From NCBI RefSeq assembly GCF_005116445.1, contig NZ_SWBQ01000001.1, forward strand, positions 744,001 to 808,000: DNA of 64,000 nt. The letters are read 5' to 3'. Made by a program: the position numbers and the translations under genes. Under the pieces are notes generated by a model. It had not been told where the DNA came from and did not search any database. It saw only the letters and a list, made by a program, of their open reading frames with translations. This document shows positions 17,239 to 25,960 of the stretch, one piece after another. This DNA comes from Pedobacter frigoris. Lineage in GTDB: Bacteria; Bacteroidota; Bacteroidia; Sphingobacteriales; Sphingobacteriaceae. Positions within the stretch are counted from its first letter, which is position 1; each line of letters begins with the position of its first letter.

Positions 17239-18759
17239 ATGAGACACCTATATATACTCGCACTTCTCCTGTTTACTGTGATGGTAAGCTCGTGCAAAAA
17301 AAATAACAGCGACCTCCATTTCGATGAAGAGGAAGTTATCACTGTCACAGGTATAGCCAGCAATTATTCAATAATCACTTTAAAGGGTAATTATGTAACC
17401 ATAAATCCCGCAGTATCATCTAATATGGATTCTGATTTCGAATATTTCTGGGGAATTTATGAAACCAATGTAGCTAACGGAACTACGCCCAGGCTGGATA
17501 CCATTACTAAAACCAAGGACCTCAATTATGAGGTTAAACTTGGCGCTAAAGATTGGGTACTGGTGTTTAGGGCAACCAATAAAAAAACAGGCTATTCAAA
17601 ATATATGAATGCTACACTAAGTGTAGGTACTGAATTTACCAATGGATGGTATGTGCTAAAAGATGATGGAAGCCAGACTGACCTGGATTTTTTTCCAACG
17701 CAGCAGTCTATTGTTCCCGGAAGTCCCCGCGAAAATATATTCAGTGCACTTAATGGTAGGAAATTAGCCGGAAAAGCAACAATCCTGAATTTTTATGAGG
17801 ATTACAAAATTGTTACACCGGTAGGGGCTGCCAATGCGAGGTCGTTGTTTTTGGTGTCCGATCAGGATATATCTACAGTTGATGTCAGCACACTTAAGGA
17901 GATCAGAGGCTTTTCCAGTCTATTTGTAGAGGAACCGGCAGTAAAAAAACCGGCTGTAGTTACCTGTCAAATTTTTACTGCCTTTTATGCGATCAATGAT
18001 GGTCAGTTGCACAGCATTTTAAATGTGACAGCAAATAATGGTCGTTTTGGCGGACGCAAGCTAAAAGACAATCAAAATACACCCTACAACTTGTCAAAAT
18101 ACCATCTAATATATACTACACCTTATTTTTTCGATGAGACAAGTTGCTCATTTGTATCGGCTGCCGGAGGTAGCAATTACCTGACTCCAGTAGTGGATGA
18201 TGCTGTTACCGATCTGCCATCAAACAACAATAACAAAAAAATGGTATATATGGGGCTTAAAACCCAGAGTCCTTTTGTCGGATATGCGATATTCCAGGAC
18301 AAAACAAATCCTGCTACAAAAACTTTATCTACCATAACACCCAATTTAACCAAGTTCAAAATAGTTAATGAGAACTTGTTAGCTACCGATAAGATTTACA
18401 ACGGATCTAATTTTGCATTGCTCTTTCAGGATGAAAGTTTGATCTATTTCTCTGTTGGCAATCAGATCTGGTCGCGCAATCTTTCCAATAAATTTGAACA
18501 GTTACAGTATACTTTGCAGGCAGGTGAAGAAGTTACTGCCATCAGACACCGGAAATATACCGGCGCTGCTCCATATAGCTTTAATTATGTGATGGTGAGC
18601 TCAAAAATCGGAGGCAATTACAAAGTAAGGATGTTTATTAAGTCCTCGGGTAATCTTTCCGCTGCTCCGGCCTTTACCCTCGAAGGAAAAGGCGCCGCTG
18701 CGGATGCACTTTACATAGAGCCTAATATAATTGGTTTTACTTATCCAAATACATTTTAA
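17239..18759 (+). CDS. PKD-like family surface lipoprotein
   Basis: A 506-residue lipoprotein with lipobox Cys at residue 19 (VMVSSCKKN). A PKD-like N-terminal module (about 25-135; ending RATNKKTGYSKYMNATLSV) is followed by a beta-rich region. The repeats there resemble a propeller (GWYVLKDDGSQTDLDFF, RSLFLVSDQDIST, LLFQDESLIYFSVGNQIW), which is the arrangement I know for the PKD-like lipoproteins that accompany DUF4843. It has no visible active site. Its position between the DUF4843 gene and two TlpA genes marks it as an accessory binding subunit of this SusCD system, probably surface exposed. The family assignment rests on layout and context rather than one diagnostic motif. Confidence 0.8.
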   Translation: MRHLYILALLLFTVMVSSCKKNNSDLHFDEEEVITVTGIASNYSIITLKGNYVTINPAVSSNMDSDFEYFWGIYETNVANGTTPRLDTITKTKDLNYEVKLGAKDWVLVFRATNKKTGYSKYMNATLSVGTEFTNGWYVLKDDGSQTDLDFFPTQQSIVPGSPRENIFSALNGRKLAGKATILNFYEDYKIVTPVGAANARSLFLVSDQDISTVDVSTLKEIRGFSSLFVEEPAVKKPAVVTCQIFTAFYAINDGQLHSILNVTANNGRFGGRKLKDNQNTPYNLSKYHLIYTTPYFFDETSCSFVSAAGGSNYLTPVVDDAVTDLPSNNNNKKMVYMGLKTQSPFVGYAIFQDKTNPATKTLSTITPNLTKFKIVNENLLATDKIYNGSNFALLFQDESLIYFSVGNQIWSRNLSNKFEQLQYTLQAGEEVTAIRHRKYTGAAPYSFNYVMVSSKIGGNYKVRMFIKSSGNLSAAPAFTLEGKGAAADALYIEPNIIGFTYPNTF

Positions 18760-18768
18760 ATACTGGAA

Positions 18769-20166
18769 ATGATGTTAAAGAAAATAATTATTTTTTCGCT
18801 TTTCTTTTTAGTAAGCATATTTAATCTAGTCGCTCAGCAGCCGGTACAAGTTACCGGCCTGCTAAAAAAAGAAAGAATGCAGCCCGTTAAACTTTTTAAA
18901 GTTGAACTTGGCAAAATCGTAGAAATAGCAAGTGCCCAACCCAGCGCAACGGGTAAATTTGGTTTTACCTTTTATCCCGATTATGAGGGTTTGTATGTAC
19001 TCGGCACTGGTGAGTTGGATGATGCCCGTAACAATTATAAGTTCTATTTTAAAGGTGGGGAGCAGCTTTCGCTAGAGCTACTGGATTCGACTTATCGTTT
19101 AACTGGAAACACGAATTCAAAAGAAAATAAAGTCTTGTCACAGTGGTATACCTTTTCAGAGGATATAGCAACAAAATCGACTTTCTTTCTTACTGCAAAT
19201 ACCGTTAACGTAACCTATGTTGACTTCTTCCCTGCTATGGAGCAGCTGGCTTCAAAATCCAGTAGTTTTTTAAACGGTAAAGCGACAGGAAATCTAAAAT
19301 TTGACCGGTCCATGCACCAGATTATAAAGAATGATCTGGCATATTATGCCACAAATTTTGTGTTCACATTTAGAACTAAAAAGGCGGCTAAAGAGGATTT
19401 TAATGACTATTACCGGAAGTTGAATATCAACGATTTTGCGAAAAACACGAATGTTTTATATCGTTACCCATGGGGGATACGCCTGTTGAGTTATATGGTT
19501 GAGTTGAATTTTAAATTAAAGGGTACGTTGTCGAATCGCACTGTGGATGGATTAAAAGAAAATATAAACTTCGTTCCGAATGATACTTTGAAAGGTGATC
19601 TTGTTTCAATAAGAATGCAAAGCCTGACGAAGTTTGATGATTATACTACTTATTTAGGCATCTTCGGTAAATATATTCTAACAGCACCTCAAAAAACGCG
19701 TGATATGGAGGTGATGAGCAGGCTTGCAGTTCTAACGCCGGGAGCAGCTGCTTTCAACTTTAGCTATCCCGATAAAGATGGTAAAATGGTCGCTATGACA
19801 GAATTAAAAGGTAAGGTGGTTTTAGTTGATGTCTGGGCTACCTGGTGTGCTCCTTGTAAAGCAGAGATTCCATACCTGAAGAAATTGGAGGAAGAGATGA
19901 AGGGAACCGATGTATTATTTGTGAGTATTTCTGTCGACGAAGCAAAAGACAAAGAGAAGTGGCTTAAAATGGTTAAAGATGACAAGCTTGGAGGTCTTCA
20001 GTTGTTTGCTACAGGTTGGGGTGATCTTGCAAAATACTATAAAATCACTGGTATTCCACGATTTATGGTTTTTGACAAAGATGGAAAAATCGTAACAGTT
20101 AACTCACCAAGGCCTTCGAATCCAGAACTTAGAACATTGCTGGAGAAGGTTCTGGCCCAAAAGTAA
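18769..20166 (+). CDS. TlpA family thiol-disulfide protein with long N-terminal domain
   Basis: A 465-residue exported protein. The signal peptide is at about 1-23 (IFNLVAQQ). A carbohydrate/DUF4369-like beta domain lies at about 25-120, a helical middle region at about 125-320, and a thioredoxin-like domain at about 325-465. The redox motif is WCAPC (Cys360 and Cys363), inside VWATWCAPCKAEIPYLKK; the cis-Pro loop is GIPRFMVFDKDG. This family reduces or isomerises disulfides in the periplasm or at the membrane, as with cytochrome maturation TlpA/ResA. It is the first of two such genes ending this SusCD operon (9 bp after the PKD-like gene). The substrate is unknown; processing or reduction of the imported ligand is possible. 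Confidence 0.9.
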   Translation: MMLKKIIIFSLFFLVSIFNLVAQQPVQVTGLLKKERMQPVKLFKVELGKIVEIASAQPSATGKFGFTFYPDYEGLYVLGTGELDDARNNYKFYFKGGEQLSLELLDSTYRLTGNTNSKENKVLSQWYTFSEDIATKSTFFLTANTVNVTYVDFFPAMEQLASKSSSFLNGKATGNLKFDRSMHQIIKNDLAYYATNFVFTFRTKKAAKEDFNDYYRKLNINDFAKNTNVLYRYPWGIRLLSYMVELNFKLKGTLSNRTVDGLKENINFVPNDTLKGDLVSIRMQSLTKFDDYTTYLGIFGKYILTAPQKTRDMEVMSRLAVLTPGAAAFNFSYPDKDGKMVAMTELKGKVVLVDVWATWCAPCKAEIPYLKKLEEEMKGTDVLFVSISVDEAKDKEKWLKMVKDDKLGGLQLFATGWGDLAKYYKITGIPRFMVFDKDGKIVTVNSPRPSNPELRTLLEKVLAQK

Positions 20167-20191
20167 TCAATCCTCAATTTTTCTTATCGTT

Positions 20192-21313
20192 ATGAAAAAG
20201 ATAGTTTTATTAATTATTTGTTTGATGCCTGTATCTCTAATGGCACAAAAAGGTTTTATCATTAAGGGGCAACTTGGGCAGTTAAATAGCCCGGAAAAGG
20301 CCTACTTAAACTATACAATAGAGGGTAAAGCTGTTGTTGATTCTATGGAAATCAAAAATGCGGGTTTCCAGTTTAAAGGAAAAGTGCCTTGTCCCGTACG
20401 TGCTGTTATCAATATCAAATATGCGGCAGAAACTCCATCAGGTAAGGCAAAGGACATGTTATCCTTTTATATCGAAAATTCCGATATCGAGATTACCTCT
20501 ACAGATTCTATTAAAAAAGCGACGGTTAAAGGATCTGTTACCGATTATGAAAATCGGCAGTTGCAAGCATTAGTGAAACCGGTGAAGAAACAAATCGATG
20601 CTATAACAGACGAATTCTTGCGCAAAACACCGGAAGAACAAAGCGATAAAACTTATAGCAAGACTGCCGGTACTAAAATAACTGCATTGATGGCCGAAGA
20701 GAGATTGATCAATATGAATTTTATAGCAAAAAATAGAACCTCTTATATAGCCTTGTTTGCTTTTAATATTTATGGTTTGGGTTCTGATTTTGACCCAAAA
20801 ACTGCCGAAATCGAATTCAATAAATTCCTCCCTGCTATAAAAAAATCAATGCACGGGCAGAAAGTTCTGGCTAAAATAGAACTCGCTAAGAAAAGCCAGC
20901 TCGGTGCCAGGGTTAAGGACTTTACGCAGAATGATATTAATGGCAAAGCTTTTACTTTGTCATCCTTAAAAGGTAAATATGTTTTGGTAGATTTCTGGGC
21001 AAGCTGGTGTGGACCTTGCAGGGCAGAAAATCCAAATGTAGTAAAAGCTTATAACCAGTTAAAAGGTAAAAATTTTGAAATAGTAAGTGTATCGTTAGAC
21101 AATTCTAAAGAGCAATGGTCAAAAGCGATAGAAAAAGACGGTATGCCATGGATTCACGTGAGTGATCTAAAAGGCTGGAAAAATGAGGTTGCGCTGCAAT
21201 ATGGCGTGACCTCAGTTCCGCAAAATTTTTTAATTGATCCCAATGGACTTGTTATTGGTAAAAATCTTCGTGGGGATGACTTGTCTAAAAAGCTTTCTTC
21301 TTTGATACAATAA
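20192..21313 (+). CDS. TlpA family thiol-disulfide protein with DUF4369
   Basis: A 373-residue exported protein with a signal peptide at about 1-18 (MPVSLMAQKG). A DUF4369-type domain lies at about 20-120 (KGQLGQLNSPEKAYLNYTIE), followed by a helical linker and a thioredoxin-like domain at about 235-373. The redox motif is WCGPC (Cys273, Cys276) in FWASWCGPCRAENPN; the cis-Pro segment is GVTSVPQNFLIDPNG. It is shorter than the preceding TlpA protein and differs in its N-terminal domain, so the two are not a simple recent duplication. It lies 25 bp after the first TlpA gene and is the last gene of the operon; a hairpin follows at 21331. Bacteroidota often end SusCD operons with such genes; why is not established. 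Confidence 0.92.
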   Translation: MKKIVLLIICLMPVSLMAQKGFIIKGQLGQLNSPEKAYLNYTIEGKAVVDSMEIKNAGFQFKGKVPCPVRAVINIKYAAETPSGKAKDMLSFYIENSDIEITSTDSIKKATVKGSVTDYENRQLQALVKPVKKQIDAITDEFLRKTPEEQSDKTYSKTAGTKITALMAEERLINMNFIAKNRTSYIALFAFNIYGLGSDFDPKTAEIEFNKFLPAIKKSMHGQKVLAKIELAKKSQLGARVKDFTQNDINGKAFTLSSLKGKYVLVDFWASWCGPCRAENPNVVKAYNQLKGKNFEIVSVSLDNSKEQWSKAIEKDGMPWIHVSDLKGWKNEVALQYGVTSVPQNFLIDPNGLVIGKNLRGDDLSKKLSSLIQ

Positions 21314-21330
21314 CGTTTCTCAAATGTAAG

Positions 21331-21355
21331 GTGGTCGACTTATAAAGTCGGCTAC
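21331..21355. terminator. Bidirectional hairpin terminator between TlpA and AraC genes
   Basis: GTGGTCGACTT (21331-21341) pairs with AAGTCGGCTAC (21345-21355) across the three-base loop ATA. All 11 positions pair if two G-U wobbles are allowed. It lies 17 bases after the TlpA stop and 16 bases before the AraC stop, between convergent genes, so it may serve both. Confidence 0.65.
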
Positions 21356-21371
21356 TCTTGCTAATACAAAT

Positions 21372-22253
21372 TTATTGTCGGTAGGTTCGCCTGTACTCCA
21401 AAGGTGTTGTGCCAGTCTGCAGTTTAAAATACCTGTTGAAGTTAGAGATGTTGGTAAATCCAGAATCGTCGCATACCGATGTTATGCTATCGTTATTCTC
21501 CCTCAGGAGTTTGCAGGCATGCTCAATCCTTACTAAAATCAGGAATTCGAAATACGTCTTACCCGTGCGTGATCTGAAGTAATGGCAAAATGCATTAGGC
21601 ACCATATGGATGATGTTGGCAATGTCTTTCAATTTGATCTCCTTATAGAAGTTGTCCATTGTGTACAGGTAGATCATCGACAGCCTGGTCTCGTCTATCT
21701 TTTTAAAAGGCTTTTTTTCTGATCGTTCTGAAATCGAAGTTCCCTGATCTTCTGCGATCTTATTCAATAACAGCAACAACTGTGGCAGCCGTTCATATCC
21801 GGCAGCATGCTCCAGTACTTGTAATCTTTCCAGTACAACCTGCTTGACTTGTTCATTGATAAAAAGTCCTTGCTTGGCCTGATCCAGCAACGCATTCAAC
21901 AGGGCATTTTCCGGGAGCGCCAGGAAATCACTACCGAGCTTGTTGGGATCAAAATGCAGGGTCAATAGTTGTAGCGGAACTATCGTCTTTCCGTGTTTCG
22001 TCGCATAGTCATAATACCTGTTGGCTTCAAATTTAAAAAGATGGGGCACGTTAGCTCCAATCAGAATCATTGTGCCGCCGGAGATCCGCTTGGAAGTATC
22101 CCCAATGGAAAAAATACCTTCCCCTGATTTTACATAGATCAGCTCTAATTCCAGGTGACTGTGAAAACTATTGAGCGCATGGTAGGTCTCGGCTTCCGCT
22201 AAGGTAAATGTGGAACCAGCCACCTTTATAACCTGCCCAAAAAAGTCTTTCAT
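21372..22253 (-). CDS. AraC family transcriptional regulator with N-terminal cupin-like domain
   Basis: A 293-residue regulator. The N-terminal cupin-like sensor domain is at about residues 5-150 (FHSHLELELIYVKSGEG, GTMILIGANVPHLF). The C-terminal AraC domain with two helix-turn-helix units is at about 190-290 (EIKLKDIANIIHMVPNAFCH, then SITSVCDDSGFTNISNFNRY and FKLQTGTTPLEYRRTYRQ). Sensors of this kind usually bind sugars or small metabolites. It is transcribed divergently from phosphoenolpyruvate synthase with a 124-bp gap, so control of that gene or of itself is a reasonable inference. The protein ends at the usual place for the family. Confidence 0.92.
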   Translation of the reverse strand: MKDFFGQVIKVAGSTFTLAEAETYHALNSFHSHLELELIYVKSGEGIFSIGDTSKRISGGTMILIGANVPHLFKFEANRYYDYATKHGKTIVPLQLLTLHFDPNKLGSDFLALPENALLNALLDQAKQGLFINEQVKQVVLERLQVLEHAAGYERLPQLLLLLNKIAEDQGTSISERSEKKPFKKIDETRLSMIYLYTMDNFYKEIKLKDIANIIHMVPNAFCHYFRSRTGKTYFEFLILVRIEHACKLLRENNDSITSVCDDSGFTNISNFNRYFKLQTGTTPLEYRRTYRQ

Positions 22254-22289
22254 GTATTATATACAGATATGAATGCCTATTGAATAGAA

Positions 22290-22361
22290 CAAATGTATTA
22301 ATATAGTATCAATTTACCTTAATATTTAATAAATGTGACTTTGACAGACGATGTACATTTG
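22290..22361. promoter_or_regulatory. Divergent -7-type promoter boxes between AraC gene and ppsA
   Basis: TACATTTG (22354-22361, plus strand) matches the Bacteroidetes -7 consensus TAnnTTTG and would start transcription about 10 bases before the ppsA ATG. The same octamer occurs on the minus strand (plus-strand CAAATGTA, 22290-22297), facing the AraC gene 36 bp away. Neither has a convincing -33 TTG at normal spacing, which would fit activator-dependent promoters. Confidence 0.45.
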
Positions 22362-22377
22362 TTAAAATTATTTAGCT

Positions 22378-24825
22378 ATGAAAGCAAAAGGTTATGTGAT
22401 GGACCTTATCGAGGCCTCCATCGGCGATATTGAAATGGTAGGTGGGAAAAACGCCTCACTTGGTGAAATGCTCCAAAAATTAGCTTCGCAAGGAGTCAGG
22501 ATTCCTGACGGATTTATCATCACCAGTGCCTGTTATTTCCAGTTCCTTAAGGACAATCAATTGGATGAAAAGATCAGAACTATTTTAGAATCTGGAGATA
22601 TAGAAAACCTGCAAACCCTGGTTTCCTGCGCACATCAGATCAGGACTTTGATTTCTCAAGGTATGTTTTCTGCTCAGATTGAGGAGGAAATCCTTCAGGC
22701 TTACCGCAAACTTGTAGGAGATCACTATGAGCAGTCGGTTGGTTTCGCTGTCCGCTCGTCTGCAACAGCAGAAGATCTGCCCGATGCCTCTTTTGCTGGT
22801 CAGCAAGATACCTATTTGAACATCCGGGGGAAACAGAACATCCTGACGGCTATCAAAAATTGCTTTGCCTCACTTTTTACCGACAGGGCCATCAGTTACC
22901 GCGAATCCTTTAAGTTTGGCCATTTTGATATCGGACTGTCAGTGTGTGTGCAACAAATGGTACGCTCAGACAGAGGGGTTTCCGGGGTTGCTTTTTCAAT
23001 AGATACTGAAAGTGGTTTTAAAGATGCCATCATCATCAACGGATCTTATGGTTTGGGCGAACTGATCGTTCAGGGCGCAATTAACCCAGATGAATATATT
23101 GTTCACAAGCCTTTGCTTAGAAAGGGATATCCCTCCATTATTGAAAAAAAACTAGGTAAAAAGCAAGCGCAAATGATCTATGGTACCCAGGAGGGGCAAG
23201 CGGTAGAAATTATCGATACGCCCCCAATGGATTCAGGCAGGTTTTGTCTAAACGATGAACAAATCCTGAAGCTCAGCAACTGGGTGATCATCATAGAAGA
23301 TTATTATACGCAGCTGAGAGGGCAATGGTGTCCGATGGATGTAGAATGGGCGGTAGACGGGATCAGTGGTGAACTCTTTATTGTTCAGGCCAGGCCTGAA
23401 ACTATCCATTCGCTTAAAAAGCAGGATTGCATTACTGCTTACCACATCAATGACAAAAACAGGCATGAGAAGGTGATCCTGACTGGTGTTGCTGTGGGCG
23501 ATAAGATCGCTTCGGGCCGCGTGCATAACCTTAAAGGGCTGCAGAAACAGCAGATCCATGAAATCAATTTCTTGCCGGGCGATATTATGGTGACTGAAAT
23601 GACTGATCCAGACTGGGAGCCGGTCATGAAAAAGGCTTCTGCGATCATCACCAACAAGGGTGGACGTACCTGTCATGCCGCCATCGTTGCAAGAGAACTC
23701 GGCGTGCCTGCTATCGTGGGTTGCGATAATGCAACCGAGATCCTTCGCACGGGTCAGGAAATTTCGGTTTCATGTGCAGAGGGAGAACAAGGGATAGTTT
23801 ATAGCGGAAAAATAGCCTTTACCAAAACTGAACATCGTCTGTGCGATTTGCCTGAGATTGAGACACCTGTGATGATGAATATCGGGTCGCCTGATATCGC
23901 TTTTCGTTATGCTGATTATCCCGCAAAAGGTGTAGGCTTGGCACGTGAGGAATTCATCATCAACAATTACATCAAAATTCACCCCCTGGCGCTGTTGAAG
24001 CACAAAACCTTGAACGATGCAGTGCTGACGGCCTATATCAGTCAGCTGACCTCAGGTTATGAAAATGAAGAAGCTTACTTTATTGAAAAGCTTTCTTATG
24101 GAATTGCAAAAATTGCTGCAGCTTATTATCCCAACAAGGTAATCGTACGCTTTTCTGACTTTAAGACCAACGAATACTACAATATGCCAGGAGGTAAGTA
24201 TTTTGAGCCAAGTGAGGAAAACCCAATGATCGGTTGGAGAGGTGCCTCCAGGTATTATTCTCCGGCTTACAAGGAGGCTTTTGGAATGGAATGTAAAGCA
24301 ATCCAGAAAGTGCGTCAGGTTATGGGACTACAGAACGTGGTGGTAATGATACCGTTTTGCCGTACTGTCGGTGAGTTGCTGATGGTTTATAAAACAATGA
24401 AAGAGTATGGCTTAGAACGTGGGAAAGACGGTTTAGAGGTTTACTTAATGGCAGAAGTCCCTTCTAATGTTATTTTAGCGGAGCAGTTTGCAGCACACAT
24501 TGATGGCTTTTCGATTGGTTCAAATGACCTTACCCAGCTTGTGCTGGGGCTGGACAGAGACTCATCGCTGGTGGCTAATCTGTACGATGAACGCAATGAG
24601 GCCGTCAAGATGATGATATCTAATCTGATCAGAACTGCTAAAAAAATGAATGTAAAAGTAGGGATCTGTGGTCAGGGGCCATCCGACTACCCTGATTTCG
24701 CGCAATTTTTGGTAGAGGAAGGCATAGATTCCATCTCCGTTACACCGGATTCGTTTATGAAAACTGTTACGGCGATTAAGGAAATAGAAGACCAGTTGAT
24801 TTTACGGACAGCTGTTGTAGCATAG
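22378..24825 (+). CDS. ppsA: Phosphoenolpyruvate synthase (pyruvate, water dikinase)
   Basis: An 815-residue protein with the full PEP synthase layout. The ATP-grasp/PPDK N-terminal domain is at about 1-345 (GGKNASLGEMLQKL, then FAVRSSATAEDLPDASFAGQ). The swivelling phosphohistidine domain is at about 375-460, with the catalytic His433 in GGRTCHAAIVARELGVPAIV. The C-terminal PEP/pyruvate TIM barrel is at about 480-800 (GSNDLTQLVLGLDRD and the acid-base Cys764 in GICGQGPSD). It makes PEP from pyruvate and ATP, the first step of gluconeogenesis from three-carbon compounds. All key residues are present and length is normal (about 790-820). Single gene, divergent from an AraC regulator, ended by a strong hairpin. 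Confidence 0.96.
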   Translation: MKAKGYVMDLIEASIGDIEMVGGKNASLGEMLQKLASQGVRIPDGFIITSACYFQFLKDNQLDEKIRTILESGDIENLQTLVSCAHQIRTLISQGMFSAQIEEEILQAYRKLVGDHYEQSVGFAVRSSATAEDLPDASFAGQQDTYLNIRGKQNILTAIKNCFASLFTDRAISYRESFKFGHFDIGLSVCVQQMVRSDRGVSGVAFSIDTESGFKDAIIINGSYGLGELIVQGAINPDEYIVHKPLLRKGYPSIIEKKLGKKQAQMIYGTQEGQAVEIIDTPPMDSGRFCLNDEQILKLSNWVIIIEDYYTQLRGQWCPMDVEWAVDGISGELFIVQARPETIHSLKKQDCITAYHINDKNRHEKVILTGVAVGDKIASGRVHNLKGLQKQQIHEINFLPGDIMVTEMTDPDWEPVMKKASAIITNKGGRTCHAAIVARELGVPAIVGCDNATEILRTGQEISVSCAEGEQGIVYSGKIAFTKTEHRLCDLPEIETPVMMNIGSPDIAFRYADYPAKGVGLAREEFIINNYIKIHPLALLKHKTLNDAVLTAYISQLTSGYENEEAYFIEKLSYGIAKIAAAYYPNKVIVRFSDFKTNEYYNMPGGKYFEPSEENPMIGWRGASRYYSPAYKEAFGMECKAIQKVRQVMGLQNVVVMIPFCRTVGELLMVYKTMKEYGLERGKDGLEVYLMAEVPSNVILAEQFAAHIDGFSIGSNDLTQLVLGLDRDSSLVANLYDERNEAVKMMISNLIRTAKKMNVKVGICGQGPSDYPDFAQFLVEEGIDSISVTPDSFMKTVTAIKEIEDQLILRTAVVA

Positions 24826-24836
24826 CTATGAGAAAA

Positions 24837-24877
24837 GATCAGGACACGAATTAATCAGATTAATTCGTGTCCTGATC
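24837..24877. terminator. Perfect 20-bp inverted repeat, shared terminator of convergent genes
   Basis: The 20 bases at 24837-24856 (starting GATCAGGACACG) are the exact reverse complement of 24858-24877, with only A24857 between them; in RNA a loop of three or more would form. It lies 11 bases after the ppsA stop. Its right arm runs into the last codons of the convergent gene whose stop is at 24860-24862. It should terminate both transcripts. Confidence 0.8.
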
Positions 24878-25348
24878 CTTGTCTCTGATCACCATTAAAT
24901 ATTCCTTACCCTTTTTTTCTATTTTCACTTCATACTCCGGCCATTCCCCGTCAAGGCTTCTGTGCATCAGTACATAAAAGTCATCCTGATTATTGTAAGG
25001 GACTACCAGTTTATAACAGTATAGCCGCTTCAACTTCTCAGGTTGGCGAACATCAATGATGACTTTTTCCTGCTCACTAGCTTTAAAAGAAGCGTCATTG
25101 GGCGGTGCCAATCTCAGAGCAATGGCATACAATTGAGGAATGGTGTAATTGCGCACAGTAATCATCTTCCCCCGCATAAACTCGTCTGCGCTAATGCGAC
25201 AACTGCTCTTATAACCAGACTTATAGCGCGTAAAAGCATAGATGTGAGTTCGGGTAGTTCCAGGCTCAGGACAAGCCTTTTTAGTTTGTCCGTAGCAAAA
25301 ATTGAGGCAAAGCATGGCCATTACGACCAATTGTATCGTTTTTTTCAT
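24860..25348 (-). CDS. Hypothetical exported protein
   Basis: A 162-residue protein with a signal peptide (residues 1-20, LCLNFCYGQ). The mature part has Cys residues near positions 25, 49 and 121 and a motif SADEFMRGKMITVRNYTIPQ. That motif is faintly like the self-contained soil-associated TIGR03435 domain (a conserved strand followed by a small helix), but it is too divergent to assign. The last codons lie inside the shared terminator hairpin with ppsA, so the C-terminal residues RDKDQDTN are partly dictated by the palindrome. Function unknown. It is in the same orientation as the next hypothetical gene, but an 80-bp gap with a dispersed repeat separates them. Confidence 0.65.
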   Translation of the reverse strand: MKKTIQLVVMAMLCLNFCYGQTKKACPEPGTTRTHIYAFTRYKSGYKSSCRISADEFMRGKMITVRNYTIPQLYAIALRLAPPNDASFKASEQEKVIIDVRQPEKLKRLYCYKLVVPYNNQDDFYVLMHRSLDGEWPEYEVKIEKKGKEYLMVIRDKDQDTN

Positions 25349-25396
25349 TGTTATATTTCTTTAATTATCTGTTTACTTTGTTAAAGTTCAGGTTGC

Positions 25397-25426
25397 CGTC
25401 ATCTCGAGGTTACGAGAGATCTCTTG
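25397..25426. repeat. Dispersed palindromic repeat, copy 1
   Basis: This 30-bp element has the arms CGTCATCTCGA (25397-25407) and GAGAGATCTCTTG (25414-25426) with six bases between. Both arms recur without mismatch, on the opposite strand, at 42766-42796. It lies immediately beyond the stop codon of the minus-strand gene ending at 25428. Similar short CGTCATnTCGA elements are common between genes in Bacteroidota genomes as far as I recall. Confidence 0.7.
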
Positions 25427-25427
25427 T

Positions 25428-25877
25428 TCAAGTCGGCTTTCCAGCAATCAACTTCATCAGATTGAATTCTTCGGTACGAAATTCCTCGCCGGTATGTTTA
25501 CCGTATGTTCTGTAATGTGCAATACCATTTTTGGTGATGAATAGCTGGTGCACATCTAATTTATTGACAGGCCTGGGTAGTGTGCTTTCTTCGTCAGCTT
25601 CCAGGGTGATATAGATATAATCTTCATGACGACGAAGGATTTTATCAAGCAAACTTCCGGGGAGGGTACCTGTATAATAACCCAGCGGGGCATCCCGGTA
25701 AACCTGACAATAGAATTCCCTGCTTCTTTTAAACTGAGAAACAGCCACCATCCGCTCTGCCATGCGGGCTTTCCAATCTGCACTGAGGTGTATGATCGCA
25801 AAAGTAACCTCGTCCCATTTACTGGTAGTAGATGCTTTGATCAGTATATGTGGTGTTGGTGTCTTAGACCTTTTCAT
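25428..25877 (-). CDS. Hypothetical protein
   Basis: A 149-residue, probably cytoplasmic protein with no signal peptide or membrane segment. Visible features are a basic N-terminus (MKRSKTPTPHILIKAS), a segment TFAIIHLSADWKARMAERM, and a tail with the TYGKHTGEEFRTEEF pattern. I do not recognise a family. The frame uses ordinary codons and a plausible start, and nothing on the other strand competes well, so it is probably real. It is followed directly by a dispersed repeat, and the long structured region starting at 25961 lies 5' of it. Confidence 0.6.
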   Translation of the reverse strand: MKRSKTPTPHILIKASTTSKWDEVTFAIIHLSADWKARMAERMVAVSQFKRSREFYCQVYRDAPLGYYTGTLPGSLLDKILRRHEDYIYITLEADEESTLPRPVNKLDVHQLFITKNGIAHYRTYGKHTGEEFRTEEFNLMKLIAGKPT

Positions 25878-25960
25878 AGCATTCTGTTAGCCTGGTTTAA
25901 GCAGATATGATACAGAATCTGAAGAATGGGGGAGGTGAACCTGATTGTATTTTGCCTAAT

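Noticed and set aside
23248..23676. A 142-codon minus-strand frame inside ppsA
   Set aside because: Covers the phosphohistidine domain of PEP synthase on the opposite strand; shadow frame.
24860..25348. Assignment of the exported protein to TIGR03435
   Set aside because: Only a short faint resemblance; the family's conserved blocks are not convincingly present.
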